Shown here: positions 16,805-26,192 of the stretch, in pieces
How positions within the stretch are numbered: the stretch's first letter is position 1
Layout of the letters: each line of letters opens with the position of its first letter
DNA from: Deferribacteraceae bacterium
GTDB taxonomy: Bacteria > Chrysiogenota > Deferribacteres > Deferribacterales > Deferrivibrionaceae
NCBI GenBank assembly: GCA_020054865.1
Contig: JAIHAR010000009.1
Location: 1 to 60,388, forward strand
Reading direction: 5' to 3'
DNA: 60,388 bases
Made by a program: the position numbers and the translations under genes
Notes under the pieces: model-generated
Databases searched by the model: none
Told to the model about the DNA's origin: nothing
The model's input: only the letters and a program-made list of their open reading frames with translations

Positions 16805-18235
16805 AATAGTCCTACATGCACTTTCAAACATTTTGACATATAACTTTTTATTTTTTAAAAATTCATTATCAATCAGTACACTTGCATTTTTATAGCTTTC
16901 AATAAAATTAAGAACTGTACTTGTAAATTTCTCTTTATAAATTAGGGCACTAAGCTCAAAATTAAGTTTAAAGCTTCTGTTGTCTATATTAGCAGAGCCA
17001 ATCAAAGAAATACGGTCATCTACAGTAATTATTTTTGCATGAAGCATAGTATTTGAAGTTTCATAAATTTTGATTCCGCTGTCGACCAAATCCTCATAAT
17101 ATGACCTACCTGCCGCAGCAACTAAAGGATGATTATTCTTGCCAGGCAGAATAATATTTATATCTACCCCCTTATTGGATGCAAATTTTAATAACTCCAC
17201 AACTGGCTCATCAGGGACAAGGTAAGGGGTAAGGATATTTATATTTTTTTTTGCACCATTTATAAGTGTAAATATCGTATTATAAATTTTAGATGACTCT
17301 TCATCTGGCCCGGAAGGGATAAGGTGCATCGAAGTGTCCCCTTTCATATTCCATTCAGGTCTTTTTATAAAATTACTTATATCCTTACCGGTTGCAAAAT
17401 ACCAGTCCTCTACAAATAGTTCAAGAGCCGCAACCACCGCTTCTCCTGAAAACCTGATATGTGCATCTATCCAATCTGAACCCTTCAAAAGGTCTCCAAT
17501 GTATTCATTTCCGATGTTAATCCCACCAATATAACACACTTTTCCATCAATAATCGCAACTTTTCTATGATTTCTGAAGTTTACCCTTGTAAAAAATTTT
17601 ACATTGAAAGGTGATAAAAATGCCGCAGATTTTCCCCCGAGCTTTTTAAATTCTCTCAAAGTATTTTTAATTGAAAGGCCTATAGCACCAACACCGTCAT
17701 AAAGTAAATATACCTTTACCCCTTCCCTTAATTTTTTATTAAGCAGGTTTATAAAAAATTTACCTGTCTCATCCTGCCTAAAAACATAATATTCCATCAA
17801 AATATACTCTTTTGCGCTCAATATATCCTCAGCAAGCCTTGCATATTTGATTGACGCACTGTTAAGAAACTCAAGGTTTTCGCAAAGAAGCGGATTTATA
17901 TCATTTATTTTCGTAACCAGGTTACCTATCAGACAAAGTTTATACTCATCAGTAACTTCACTTGCAATTTCATACCTTATATCTTTTTTCCTTTTAACTT
18001 TTTTCTCAATCATCTTTAATCTCGGATTTCCAAATATTATATATATAACTGCACCAAGATAAGGTAAAAATACAATTAAAAGCACCCACGCAAGAGTAGC
18101 CCTTGCTTCTTTCCTGTTTGAAAGCACAATAATAACCAAAATTACCGTCAAGATAACACTAAAATATTCAAATATTAGCGTAGCAATAAATTTCAGGTTA
18201 GCCTCCACAGCCCTGCCATATATTTTTATATTCAA
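16790..18235 (-). CDS. cls: Cardiolipin synthase
   Basis: A 481-residue phospholipase D-superfamily enzyme that joins two phosphatidylglycerols into cardiolipin in the inner membrane. Two N-terminal helices (about 23-40 and 48-68) precede two HKD catalytic motifs: His223-Lys225-Asp230 (NHRKVAIIDG) and His399-Lys401-Asp406 (HAKIITVDD), each followed by the expected IGG/IGSANIDNRS. The size and topology match bacterial Cls. The annotated start overlaps the preceding radical SAM gene by 38 bases; a slightly later start is possible, since no clear ribosome binding site marks this one. Confidence 0.93.
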   Translation of the reverse strand: MNIKIYGRAVEANLKFIATLIFEYFSVILTVILVIIVLSNRKEARATLAWVLLIVFLPYLGAVIYIIFGNPRLKMIEKKVKRKKDIRYEIASEVTDEYKLCLIGNLVTKINDINPLLCENLEFLNSASIKYARLAEDILSAKEYILMEYYVFRQDETGKFFINLLNKKLREGVKVYLLYDGVGAIGLSIKNTLREFKKLGGKSAAFLSPFNVKFFTRVNFRNHRKVAIIDGKVCYIGGINIGNEYIGDLLKGSDWIDAHIRFSGEAVVAALELFVEDWYFATGKDISNFIKRPEWNMKGDTSMHLIPSGPDEESSKIYNTIFTLINGAKKNINILTPYLVPDEPVVELLKFASNKGVDINIILPGKNNHPLVAAAGRSYYEDLVDSGIKIYETSNTMLHAKIITVDDRISLIGSANIDNRSFKLNFELSALIYKEKFTSTVLNFIESYKNASVLIDNEFLKNKKLYVKMFESACRTISPVL

Positions 18236-19088
18236 GGTACTGATTAAATCTGTTTAAAAAACTGAGCTTACTTTCAGGCCAATCAGGAGCAACTGTAATA
18301 TTTTTAGGGGAATCCCCTACAAGCCTTGAAATAACAGTATCTTTATCCAGAATTTTTATACTTTCTCCAAGGATATAAATATATTCATCCTCGCTCAGCA
18401 GACTAAAATCTCCTTTAATATATAGCTGCTCAAGTTTTGTCCCTTTCAGGATATGCAAATGATGAAATTTTACAAAATCTAAGTGTTTATCTGAAACATA
18501 TTTCACAGTTTCAAGCATCATTTTTTCATTTTCATACGGCAGCCCCAAGATTATATGGGCACATACACCAAATCCATAAGCTTTAATTCTATCAACTGCA
18601 TCATCAAAATCTTCAAAAGTATGCCCCCTGTTTATCAATTCCAAAGTTTTATTGTGTTTTGACTGTAAACCAAGTTCAATAACAATATTATATTTTCCAA
18701 ATTTTTCTTTTAAAACTTCAAGCTTATTATTTTCAATGACGTCAGGTCTTGTACCAATTGAAATCTCAACTATTCTATCATCAATTAAAGCTTCATTTAT
18801 TCTGTCAACAATCAGACCAATGTCGCCATAAGTGTTGGAATAAGATTGAAAATAAACGGAAAATTTATTTACTCCCTTACTTTGGGACTTATTGATTTGT
18901 TCTTTTACCTGATTTTTTATCCCCCCCTCGGGGACATGCACAAAAGAGGATACATCACAGTAAATACAACCACCCTCCCCTTTTTTGCCATCCCTGTTAG
19001 GACAGGTGAAACCTGCATCAACAGATATTTTTCTGACTTTTTCACCATATTTTTTTTTGTAATACATATTTAAACTATAATATCTCAT
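18198..19088 (-). CDS. Radical SAM protein, TIGR01212/YhcC family
   Basis: A 296-residue radical SAM enzyme. The cluster-binding cysteines have the long-spaced form Cys29-X11-Cys41-X2-Cys44 (FTCPNRDGKKGEGGCIYC) characteristic of the TIGR01212/YhcC family rather than the usual CX3CX2C. Further family features are IGTRPDVIE and IELGLQSKHNKTL. The biochemical role of the family is not firmly established; an RNA modification role has been suggested from its relation to Elp3-like proteins. It heads a two-gene minus-strand unit with cls. It diverges from the prolyl isomerase gene. Confidence 0.9.
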   Translation of the reverse strand: MRYYSLNMYYKKKYGEKVRKISVDAGFTCPNRDGKKGEGGCIYCDVSSFVHVPEGGIKNQVKEQINKSQSKGVNKFSVYFQSYSNTYGDIGLIVDRINEALIDDRIVEISIGTRPDVIENNKLEVLKEKFGKYNIVIELGLQSKHNKTLELINRGHTFEDFDDAVDRIKAYGFGVCAHIILGLPYENEKMMLETVKYVSDKHLDFVKFHHLHILKGTKLEQLYIKGDFSLLSEDEYIYILGESIKILDKDTVISRLVGDSPKNITVAPDWPESKLSFLNRFNQYLEYKNIWQGCGG

Positions 19089-19173
19089 TTTGAACCTTTT
19101 AATTGCTTTTAAGTCTATTATAATCTATAATCTATACTGTTTTAAAATTAAAATAAAGACAATCGGAGGATTT

Positions 19174-20109
19174 ATGAAAAAAATTTTTTTAACACTATTG
19201 TTTCTTACTCTCACTACTGCTTTATTTGCAAAGACCCTTGCCACAATAAACGGGAAGATAAACATAGACAGCAGTGAAGTTGACGGAGTATTTGGCAGCA
19301 TTTTGATAAAGCAGGGGATAATGCCTTCAAGTATCAACATGAACGACCCTCAGGTTATAAATCTCAAAAAAAGTATTCTTGAAAACTTAATCAAAAGGGA
19401 ATTACTTTATTTAACTGCCCAGAACAATGCTCCCAAAAACCTTGACTCAATTGCCGAAGAGGATTTCAAAAAGATAAAAGGCAATTTTAAATCTGAGCAG
19501 GAATACAACAAATATCTTGCAGAAAATGGATTGAATGAACAACAAATAAAAGAAAATATCAAAAAAAATATTATATTGCAGAATTATGTGAAAAAAACAT
19601 CTGAAAAAGTCAAAGTAACTGACAAAGAATCCAGGGAGTTTTACGAAAAAAACAAAGACTCATTCAAACAACAGGAAGAAGTCAGGGCTTCTCACATTAT
19701 CATTCTGTTTAACAAAGACAGAGATGAAAAAAAGGCAGAAACTGAAATTAACAAAATATACAATGAAATTAAAAAAGGTCTTAATTTTGAAGAGGCAGCA
19801 AAAAAATATTCCGAAGATGGCTCCTCTCAAGTCGGAGGGGATTTAGGATTTTTCCCGAGGGGCAAAATGGTGCCGGAATTTGAAGAGGTAGCATTTAAAA
19901 TGAACAAAGGCGAAATATCAAAACCTTTCAAGTCAAGATTTGGATATCATATTCTCAAAGTAACCGATAAAAAATCTGAAAAACAACTTAGCTTTGAAGA
20001 GGTAAAACAGAATATAGAAAACATTCTTATCTCTGAAAAAACAAAAGCCCTTCTTGACGAAGTAATTGAAAAAAACAGGATGTCAGCAAAAATTGAATAC
20101 AAAAATTAG
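19174..20109 (+). CDS. Periplasmic peptidyl-prolyl cis-trans isomerase (SurA/PrsA-like)
   Basis: A 311-residue secreted foldase. The start at 19174 follows ATCGGAGGATTT and yields a signal peptide ending near LFAKT; an upstream in-frame ATG at 19090 lies before the ribosome binding site. Residues about 25-170 form a SurA-type helical chaperone region, and 180-280 the parvulin domain (VRASHIIILFNKD, then GGDLGFFPRGKMVPEFEEVA and FGYHILKVT). It should help outer-membrane proteins such as the LptD and TolC homologues in this window to fold. Single gene, convergent with the pst operon. Confidence 0.9.
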   Translation: MKKIFLTLLFLTLTTALFAKTLATINGKINIDSSEVDGVFGSILIKQGIMPSSINMNDPQVINLKKSILENLIKRELLYLTAQNNAPKNLDSIAEEDFKKIKGNFKSEQEYNKYLAENGLNEQQIKENIKKNIILQNYVKKTSEKVKVTDKESREFYEKNKDSFKQQEEVRASHIIILFNKDRDEKKAETEINKIYNEIKKGLNFEEAAKKYSEDGSSQVGGDLGFFPRGKMVPEFEEVAFKMNKGEISKPFKSRFGYHILKVTDKKSEKQLSFEEVKQNIENILISEKTKALLDEVIEKNRMSAKIEYKN

Positions 20110-20131
20110 CAAAATAAGCACTTAAAAAAAG

Positions 20132-20164
20132 GTGATGATTGGTAGTTTTAAATAGTCATCACCC
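20132..20164. terminator. Hairpin between two convergent genes
   Basis: GGTGATGA (20132-20139) pairs with TCATCACC (20156-20163) around a 16-base loop, between the isomerase stop and the pstB stop. T-rich sequence follows on the plus side and A-rich sequence precedes it, so it may end transcription in both directions. The long loop and imperfect T run make it weaker than the other terminators here. Confidence 0.5.
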
Positions 20165-20178
20165 ATTGTTGATTTTTA

Positions 20179-20937
20179 TTAACCAAATCTCCCGGTAATA
20201 TAATCTTCTGTCTGCTTCAGTTTTGGCTGCGTAAAAATTTGTTGGGTCTCTCCATATTCTATCAGGTTTCCCATGTAAAAAAAGGCCGTATAATCTGAAA
20301 CCCTTGCAGCCTGTTGCATACTGTGGGTAACAATTATTATAGTATAATTCTTTTTCAATTCGAATATCAAATCCTCAATCTTTTGTGTGGCAATAGGGTC
20401 AAGCGCAGACGCCGGTTCATCCATCAAAATTATGTCAGGTTTCATTGCAATAGCCCTTGCAATACAAAGTCTCTGCTGTTGCCCACCTGAAAGTGCCGTA
20501 GCAGGAGCATGAAGCCTATCCTTTACTTCATCCCACAAAAATGCTTTTTTGAGAGAATCTTCAACAAGCTCATCCATTTCTGCACCCTTGCTGGCAATTC
20601 CATGAATTTTTGGTCCATAGGCAATATTTTCATATATCGATTTTGGAAACGGATTAGGTTTTTGAAACACCATCCCCACTCTTTTTCTAAGCTCCACAAC
20701 ATCTACGTCAGAATCATAAATATTTTCATCATCAAGCAAAATTTCACCTTCAACTTTTGTACCGTCAATAAGGTCATTCATTCTGTTAAGGCATCTTAAA
20801 AAAGTACTTTTACCGCATCCTGATGGCCCAATTAGTGCTGTAACATTGTTTTCATAAAATTTAAGATTGATATCTTTAAGTGCTTTAAATTCTCCATAAT
20901 AAAAATTTACATTTGAAGCAGACATTTTAACTTTCAT
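20179..20937 (-). CDS. pstB: Phosphate ABC transporter ATP-binding protein
   Basis: A 252-residue ATPase that powers phosphate import. Walker [11 protein letters not shown]-loop [16 protein letters not shown] (typical of PstB), signature LSGGQQQRL, Walker [13 protein letters not shown] and the switch His in VTHSM are all present. The ATG at 20937, with GGAGAT ahead of it, is preferred over the ATG that follows the pstA stop by one base. It is the last gene of pstS-pstC-pstA-pstB. No phoU follows, unlike in many bacteria. Confidence 0.97.
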   Translation of the reverse strand: MKVKMSASNVNFYYGEFKALKDINLKFYENNVTALIGPSGCGKSTFLRCLNRMNDLIDGTKVEGEILLDDENIYDSDVDVVELRKRVGMVFQKPNPFPKSIYENIAYGPKIHGIASKGAEMDELVEDSLKKAFLWDEVKDRLHAPATALSGGQQQRLCIARAIAMKPDIILMDEPASALDPIATQKIEDLIFELKKNYTIIIVTHSMQQAARVSDYTAFFYMGNLIEYGETQQIFTQPKLKQTEDYITGRFG

Positions 20938-20952
20938 CAAAATCATCTCCAT

Positions 20953-22116
20953 TTACCATTGTTTTTCATATTTATTTCTAAGCCAGATGGCAAGTGTGTT
21001 CAACAAAAGCATTACAGCAAGCAATACCAAAATTGCAAGGGCAGTCTTTTCGGTAAAGGCCCTTAATGAGGCTGTTGACCATGTATAAATTTGCGCAGGC
21101 AAAACTGTTGTTGACTGCACAAAACTTGTAGGAGCATCAGGAATATATGCCACCATACCAACTACAAGCAAAGGAGCAGTTTCGCCAATCGACCTTGCAA
21201 GTCCTATAATAAAACCTGTCAATATCCCAGGAACAGCAAGTGGCAATATGTGGTGCCAGATTACCTGCAATTTTGAAGCCCCAACCCCATAAGCGGCCTC
21301 TTTAATGGAAGGGGGGATTGATTTTATGGCTGCCCTTGAGCTTATCACTATTACAGGTAAATTCATAATGCCAAGAGTAAGCCCTCCTGCAAGAGCAGAC
21401 GAACGAGGCACATGCAAAAAGTTTATGAATACAGCAAGCCCCAAAAGACCATAAATAATTGAAGGGATAGCTGCAAGATTATTTATATTTACTTCAATCA
21501 TTCTTGTAAGCCAATTATCTTTGGCATATTCTTCCAGATAAATTGCTGTGGCAATCCCCAGCGGAACACTTACCAGTATTGTTATAATCATAACATATAT
21601 CGTTCCAAAAACAGCAGCTTTAATCCCCGCAATTTCAGGAAGATTCGAATCACCGTTTGTAAAAAAATTCCAGTTAAAAAATAATTTAAGTTTCCCTTCT
21701 TCTTTTAATTTATCCAGATATTTTTTATCACTATTCTTTAACCTGTTTGGCCTGCCTTTCAAGTACTGGTCAACCTCTGAATCAGCAATCACCCATTCAT
21801 TAAAAGTTTTATTCATCATATCTTTAGAGTCCTGAATTTTTAAAGGAAGTCTTCTAATCTCATCCCTGCTTATATAGTAATAATCATCTTCCAAAAAGGC
21901 ATAAGCAGGGTCTTCCAAAACTTCGGGAGTAATACTGATAGTGGTGTATATCTTTGCCTGCCTCAAACCGGAGTACCCTTTAAAAATCATATTACCAAAA
22001 AAGGTCACAAGAAATGCAAATGAAATAAAAAGTGCTATTACACCATACATTTTAAATACTTTTTCTTTAAAATATCTTTTTTTATTTCTGCTGCTTTGTA
22101 TATTTTTAACAGACAT
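20953..22116 (-). CDS. pstA: Phosphate ABC transporter permease PstA, with N-terminal extension
   Basis: A 387-residue inner-membrane permease, longer than the usual 280-300. After the first helix (about 24-44) comes an extracytoplasmic insert of about 110 residues, as in PstA proteins with the DUF3333 region, and then the core with the permease loop EAAYGVGASKLQVIWHHILP. It forms the phosphate channel with PstC. The pstA stop abuts the pstB leader, and the 11-base gap after pstC supports one transcript. Confidence 0.95.
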   Translation of the reverse strand: MSVKNIQSSRNKKRYFKEKVFKMYGVIALFISFAFLVTFFGNMIFKGYSGLRQAKIYTTISITPEVLEDPAYAFLEDDYYYISRDEIRRLPLKIQDSKDMMNKTFNEWVIADSEVDQYLKGRPNRLKNSDKKYLDKLKEEGKLKLFFNWNFFTNGDSNLPEIAGIKAAVFGTIYVMIITILVSVPLGIATAIYLEEYAKDNWLTRMIEVNINNLAAIPSIIYGLLGLAVFINFLHVPRSSALAGGLTLGIMNLPVIVISSRAAIKSIPPSIKEAAYGVGASKLQVIWHHILPLAVPGILTGFIIGLARSIGETAPLLVVGMVAYIPDAPTSFVQSTTVLPAQIYTWSTASLRAFTEKTALAILVLLAVMLLLNTLAIWLRNKYEKQW

Positions 22117-22127
22117 CTCAACCCACC

Positions 22128-23366
22128 TTAATCATATTTTTCTCTGAAACGACGTACAATTTTCATAGAAAAAATATTTAGTATCAATGTAATAATCAAT
22201 AAAACAAAACCAAGCCCAAAAGCAGAAAGCGTTTCGAGACTTCCAAATTCCTGATCCCCAACAAGCGCATCTACTATTCTGACAGTCACAGTAGTCATCC
22301 CTTCCAAGGGATTCAATGTCAGGTTAGGTCTTAATCCTGCAGCCATAACAACAATCATCGTCTCCCCGATAGCTCTTGAAACTGCCAAGATGAATGCCGA
22401 GAAAATCCCTGGCAAAGCAGCAGGCAAAACGACATGTTTTATTGTTTCTGATTTTGTAGTCCCAAGGGCAAGTGAGCCTTCCCTGAGGCTATTTGGAACA
22501 GCATTTATAACATCATCTGCCAGTGATGACATATAAGGAATAATCATAATCCCCATAACAATTCCCGGTGAAAGGGCATTTGTATATTCGGCTTTAAGAC
22601 CAACAAGTTCAGCAATTTCTACAACAATCGGGCTAACCGTAATTGCTGCAAAAAAACCGTAAACAACCGTAGGAATTCCAGCTAAAATTTCCAGAAGAGG
22701 TTTGATTTTTTTTCGTAGCCTTTTAGAAGCATATTCAGACAAATAAATTGCGCTAAATAGCCCTGCAGGTACTGCTACAAGCATTGCAATTAAAGATATC
22801 ATTGCAGTGCCAGCAAAAAGCGGTACAGAGCCAAATTTTGGTTCAGCTACCATTTCATTCCCCCTGCCAGCGCCACCCAAAAATGCAGTATCAGGTTCCC
22901 ACTCTGTCCCAAATAAAAAATCAAAAATACTCACATTTTTGAAAAATTTTAAAGATTCAAAAAACACCGATATAACAATGCCAATTGTAATAAGTATCGT
23001 AATTACAGCACTAATCAAAAGAGTTATATTTATAAATCTCTCCACCTTTAATCTGGCATTCTGTTCAGGAGTTATTTTTTTTAGACTAATTAGCAGTGCA
23101 ATAACAATAATTAAAAATGTAAAAGTATATGTCAGTAAAGGATTAAAATATATAATTTTGTAGTAAGACAAAGCAGACAATAAAGTGTAAAATAAAAATG
23201 CTGGTACAGCCATCAAAATCACAGAGTACCAGCCGTAGTAATGAGGCCTTGATTTTATTTTTTGCTCAGCCTCTAAAAAAGTTGCTTTTTTGACACCAAA
23301 ATAATGCCCCAAAAAAATAAGAATTATCGAACAAACCAGAAACACATAAAAATATACCTTTTCCAT
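22128..23366 (-). CDS. pstC: Phosphate ABC transporter permease PstC
   Basis: A 412-residue permease, longer than typical (about 310) because of three extra N-terminal helices in the first 130 residues. The core carries the coupling-loop segment LREGSLALGTTKSETIKHVV and the PstC-like FLFGTEWEPDTAFLGG near residue 155. It pairs with PstA. A hairpin terminator lies between pstS and this gene, so its expression may be lower than that of pstS. Confidence 0.94.
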   Translation of the reverse strand: MEKVYFYVFLVCSIILIFLGHYFGVKKATFLEAEQKIKSRPHYYGWYSVILMAVPAFLFYTLLSALSYYKIIYFNPLLTYTFTFLIIVIALLISLKKITPEQNARLKVERFINITLLISAVITILITIGIVISVFFESLKFFKNVSIFDFLFGTEWEPDTAFLGGAGRGNEMVAEPKFGSVPLFAGTAMISLIAMLVAVPAGLFSAIYLSEYASKRLRKKIKPLLEILAGIPTVVYGFFAAITVSPIVVEIAELVGLKAEYTNALSPGIVMGIMIIPYMSSLADDVINAVPNSLREGSLALGTTKSETIKHVVLPAALPGIFSAFILAVSRAIGETMIVVMAAGLRPNLTLNPLEGMTTVTVRIVDALVGDQEFGSLETLSAFGLGFVLLIITLILNIFSMKIVRRFREKYD

Positions 23367-23374
23367 AATACCTC

Positions 23375-23400
23375 TAAAAAGGGCTGATTAACAGCCCCTT
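23375..23400 (-). terminator. Intra-operon terminator/attenuator between pstS and pstC
   Basis: Read on the minus strand, GGGGCTG-TTAAT-CAGCCC is followed by five T, immediately after the pstS stop. The stem is six to seven G/C-rich pairs. It would let binding protein be made in excess over the membrane subunits, as is common for ABC importers. Confidence 0.75.
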
Positions 23401-23402
23401 TA

Positions 23403-24413
23403 TTATTTTAAATCCTCAATCTTTAAAACTTTTCTATTCTGCCAGTCTGCTCTTACCTTTTCCCTTTCACTTTTAGGCAAAGGTATAAGACCTATCCTCT
23501 TTAATGCTCCTCTACCACCAATCATTTTTTCACTGACAAAAAGGTCAACATATTCTTCGATACCTGGTACTTTGCCTAAATGATTCTTTTTAACGTAGAA
23601 AAACATGCTTCTTGCAACAGGATATTTTCCAGATGAAATATTTTCAGCTGTAGGTTCAACATTATCAATTATTGCAGCTTTAAGTCTGTCACTATTTTCT
23701 TCCAGAAAACTGTACCCGAAGATACCAACTGCCGTTTTATCCTTTACAAGCCTCTGAACAATAAGATTGTCATTCTCACCTGCTGGCACATAAACACCAT
23801 CTGTCCTGATTTTAGAATATTTACCACCATACTCTTTTATCTTTTTTGATGCCTCTTCCATTACAAGTTCTTCAAAAGAATCTCTCGTACCTGAAGATGT
23901 GGGAGGGCCATACACCAAAATTTCTCTTTTAGGCAAAGAAGGATTAATTTCGTTCCAATATTTATATGGATTTTTAACCAGTTTGCCGTTTACAGGCACC
24001 TCTTCTGCAACAGCAAGCAAAATATCTTTTCTTGTCAAATCCAAATCTTCTGAATCTTTATTCTGAGCAAGTACTATACCGTCATAACCTATTTTCACTT
24101 CGATAGTTTCAATACCTTTTTCAATATTGTTTTTAAGCTCTTTTTCCTTAATTCTTCTTGAAGAATTTGTTATATCTGGTGTATTTTCTCCAACCCCTTC
24201 ACCAAAAAGTTTGTGCCCGCCTCCTGAACCAGTTGATTCTACTACCGGCGTCTTAAATTTTGTTGTAGCACCAAATTCTTCTGCAACATAACTTGAAAAT
24301 GGATACACGGTGCTTGAGCCAACAATCCTTATCTGCTCCCTTGCCAGTACATTTCCAGCTGCCATAAAAAACACACTTAAGGCAACCAGTGCTAAAATTT
24401 TGAGACTTTTCAT
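23403..24413 (-). CDS. pstS: Phosphate-binding protein PstS
   Basis: A 336-residue periplasmic binding protein that captures phosphate. The start at 24413 follows ATAGGAGGAAAGTG and gives a signal peptide ending in NVLA; a further upstream in-frame ATG at 24488 would sit inside the promoter region. Phosphate-contact motifs IVGSSTVYPFS, ESTGSGGG and PPTSSGTRDSF are intact. It is the first and probably most expressed gene of pstSCAB. Four PhoB/PhoP-type repeats lie 47-86 bases upstream of the start codon. Confidence 0.96.
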   Translation of the reverse strand: MKSLKILALVALSVFFMAAGNVLAREQIRIVGSSTVYPFSSYVAEEFGATTKFKTPVVESTGSGGGHKLFGEGVGENTPDITNSSRRIKEKELKNNIEKGIETIEVKIGYDGIVLAQNKDSEDLDLTRKDILLAVAEEVPVNGKLVKNPYKYWNEINPSLPKREILVYGPPTSSGTRDSFEELVMEEASKKIKEYGGKYSKIRTDGVYVPAGENDNLIVQRLVKDKTAVGIFGYSFLEENSDRLKAAIIDNVEPTAENISSGKYPVARSMFFYVKKNHLGKVPGIEEYVDLFVSEKMIGGRGALKRIGLIPLPKSEREKVRADWQNRKVLKIEDLK

Positions 24414-24459
24414 CACTTTCCTCCTATCCTTATTAAGGTTAAGGAAGCATAGTGTTATT

Positions 24460-24499
24460 TTGTCAGAAATATGTACAAAGAATGTCAAAAAATTGTAAA
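24460..24499 (-). promoter_or_regulatory. Pho box: four 11-base-spaced PhoB/PhoP-type repeats
   Basis: Read on the minus strand the elements TTTACA, TTGACA, TGTACA and CTGACA follow one another at exact 11-base intervals; on the plus strand the TGT triplets start at 24461, 24472, 24483 and 24494. Direct repeats of TT(A/C/T)ACA-like hexamers every 11 bases are the signature of OmpR-family phosphate regulators. The array lies wholly in the 90-base gap between the amino-acid permease stop and pstS. The regulator genes phoB/phoR are not in the window. Confidence 0.75.
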
Positions 24500-24503
24500 A
24501 TTT

Positions 24504-25373
24504 TTAAAAATTGGCCGTCAATTTCTTCTCAATCTTTTTATTTAACATTGACAGCAGGAAAGTCAAAAAAAAGTAAAAAAATGTAACTGTAATCCATGTT
24601 TCATATGTAAGATAAGTGGCAGACATCATTTCCATACCCTGAAATGTAAGCTCAGGAATAGCCACCACAGACACGATAGAAGAATCTTTAATAGTTGATA
24701 TAAACTGACTGTTTAAAGGTGGGATTATCACCTTTGTAGCTTGCGGCATAATAACATATTTCAAAATTTTTAGTTTTGACAATCCCAAAGCTTTGGCCGC
24801 ATCTTTTTGGCCACTGTCAACCGACTCAATTCCTGCTTTTACAATCTCAGCGATATAAGCACTTTCATAAATAGCAAGTGTAAGTACACCGGCAAAAAAA
24901 GAGGATAAAAGATTAATAGGTGCAAAGGTAAATGAAACGATATTTATCACAGTCTGGGATTGGGCTCTTAAAATGTGTTCAATATCAAAGTAAACAAACA
25001 GTTGATCAGCAATAAAAAAATAAAAAATAAAAACCAGCACGAGTGGTGGAATATTTCGGTTAATTTCAACATAAATCAATGACCCAATTTTAAAAAAAGG
25101 TCTTTTTAATGTTCTTGATACACCCGCTATAAGTCCAAAAATCATACTGAAAATAATTGACCAGAAACTCAGTTTTAACGTGTAAAAAAGCCCTTTAGTC
25201 AAAAGTCCAAAATGATAGCCTGTTTCATCCCTGTTTATAAGATACCCTAAAACTTTATGCCATCGCCAATTATATTCAACATAACTATTAACTCTGTAAA
25301 TTAAATATATCAGTAAAAACAAAAGGATAGACAATGCCACATAGTCTATCCTTTTTAATCCAAACCTTAACAT
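24504..25373 (-). CDS. Amino-acid ABC transporter permease (HisM/GlnP type)
   Basis: A 289-residue inner-membrane permease. The His/Glu/Gln/Arg-type permease motif is visible (AYIAEIVKAGIESVDSGQKD, followed by AAKALGLSK and the PQA segment). The first helix is followed by an extracytoplasmic stretch before the core. It starts one base after the binding-protein stop, so the genes are coupled. A second, related permease lies two genes upstream, giving a heteromeric channel. No ATPase is encoded in the cluster. Confidence 0.9.
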   Translation of the reverse strand: MLRFGLKRIDYVALSILLFLLIYLIYRVNSYVEYNWRWHKVLGYLINRDETGYHFGLLTKGLFYTLKLSFWSIIFSMIFGLIAGVSRTLKRPFFKIGSLIYVEINRNIPPLVLVFIFYFFIADQLFVYFDIEHILRAQSQTVINIVSFTFAPINLLSSFFAGVLTLAIYESAYIAEIVKAGIESVDSGQKDAAKALGLSKLKILKYVIMPQATKVIIPPLNSQFISTIKDSSIVSVVAIPELTFQGMEMMSATYLTYETWITVTFFYFFLTFLLSMLNKKIEKKLTANF

Positions 25374-26192
25374 CTACTTTAAAAGTTTCTCCCAGTCCTT
25401 TGTATTAAACCAATAATCTCTTCTCTCCTTCAACCACCCTTCAGATTCTACAATTGTAATCCAGCTATTGAAATAGTTTAAAGTATCAATGTCCCCTTTC
25501 CTGATAGCAAAAGCAATAGGCTCTTTGGTAAAAGTTTCTTTAAATGGTAAAAACAGTTTGTCACTATGTTCAATAGCCTGAAATGCAGGCATAGGAGAAG
25601 AAGCCACTACCGCATGTACTCTTCCAGTCAAAAGTTCTTGAATAGCCTGCGACTCATCATCAAAAAGCTTCAATTTTGCATTGGGAAGATATTTTTTTGC
25701 GGCACTTTCTGCTGTAGTCCCGATTCTCACCGCTATTATAACATCATTCTTATTAAAATCTTGTAAGGTTTTAAACCCTTCAGCCTTTTTTTTGTGAGCC
25801 ACAATTGACATTCCTGAATAATCGTAAGGAATTGTAAAATTTACCTTTTTATTTCTCTCGGGAGTAATCCCCATCCCACCAATAATCACGTCATATTTCC
25901 CCGTCAATAGAGCAGGTATTATACCTGACCATTTTGTAGGCACAAACTCGACCTTGACCCCCATATCTTCTGCAAGCCTTTTGGCAACATCTATTTCAAA
26001 ACCTATAAGATTGCCATTCTTGTCCTGCATTGCCCAAGGGACAAAAGTCGACATTCCTACTTTTATATAACCTCTTTTCAAAATCTTTTCGATTGTGCTT
26101 TCCTTTACAAGCTCATCTCTTACTGACTCGGCATTTCCTGAAACAAACATTGCAAAAAATAACAGAATAATTAAACCAAAAAATCTTTTCAT
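25374..26192 (-). CDS. Amino-acid ABC transporter substrate-binding protein
   Basis: A 272-residue periplasmic protein of the SBP_bac_3 family, with signal peptide (MKRFFGLIILLFFAMFVSGNA). Typical motifs are GYIKVGMSTFVPWAMQDKNG, GFEIDVAKRLAEDMGVKVEFV and GKYDVIIGGMGITPER. A polar or acidic amino acid is the likely ligand, but the specificity cannot be read from the sequence. It lies between two permease genes and overlaps the first by 4 bases. Confidence 0.92.
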   Translation of the reverse strand: MKRFFGLIILLFFAMFVSGNAESVRDELVKESTIEKILKRGYIKVGMSTFVPWAMQDKNGNLIGFEIDVAKRLAEDMGVKVEFVPTKWSGIIPALLTGKYDVIIGGMGITPERNKKVNFTIPYDYSGMSIVAHKKKAEGFKTLQDFNKNDVIIAVRIGTTAESAAKKYLPNAKLKLFDDESQAIQELLTGRVHAVVASSPMPAFQAIEHSDKLFLPFKETFTKEPIAFAIRKGDIDTLNYFNSWITIVESEGWLKERRDYWFNTKDWEKLLK

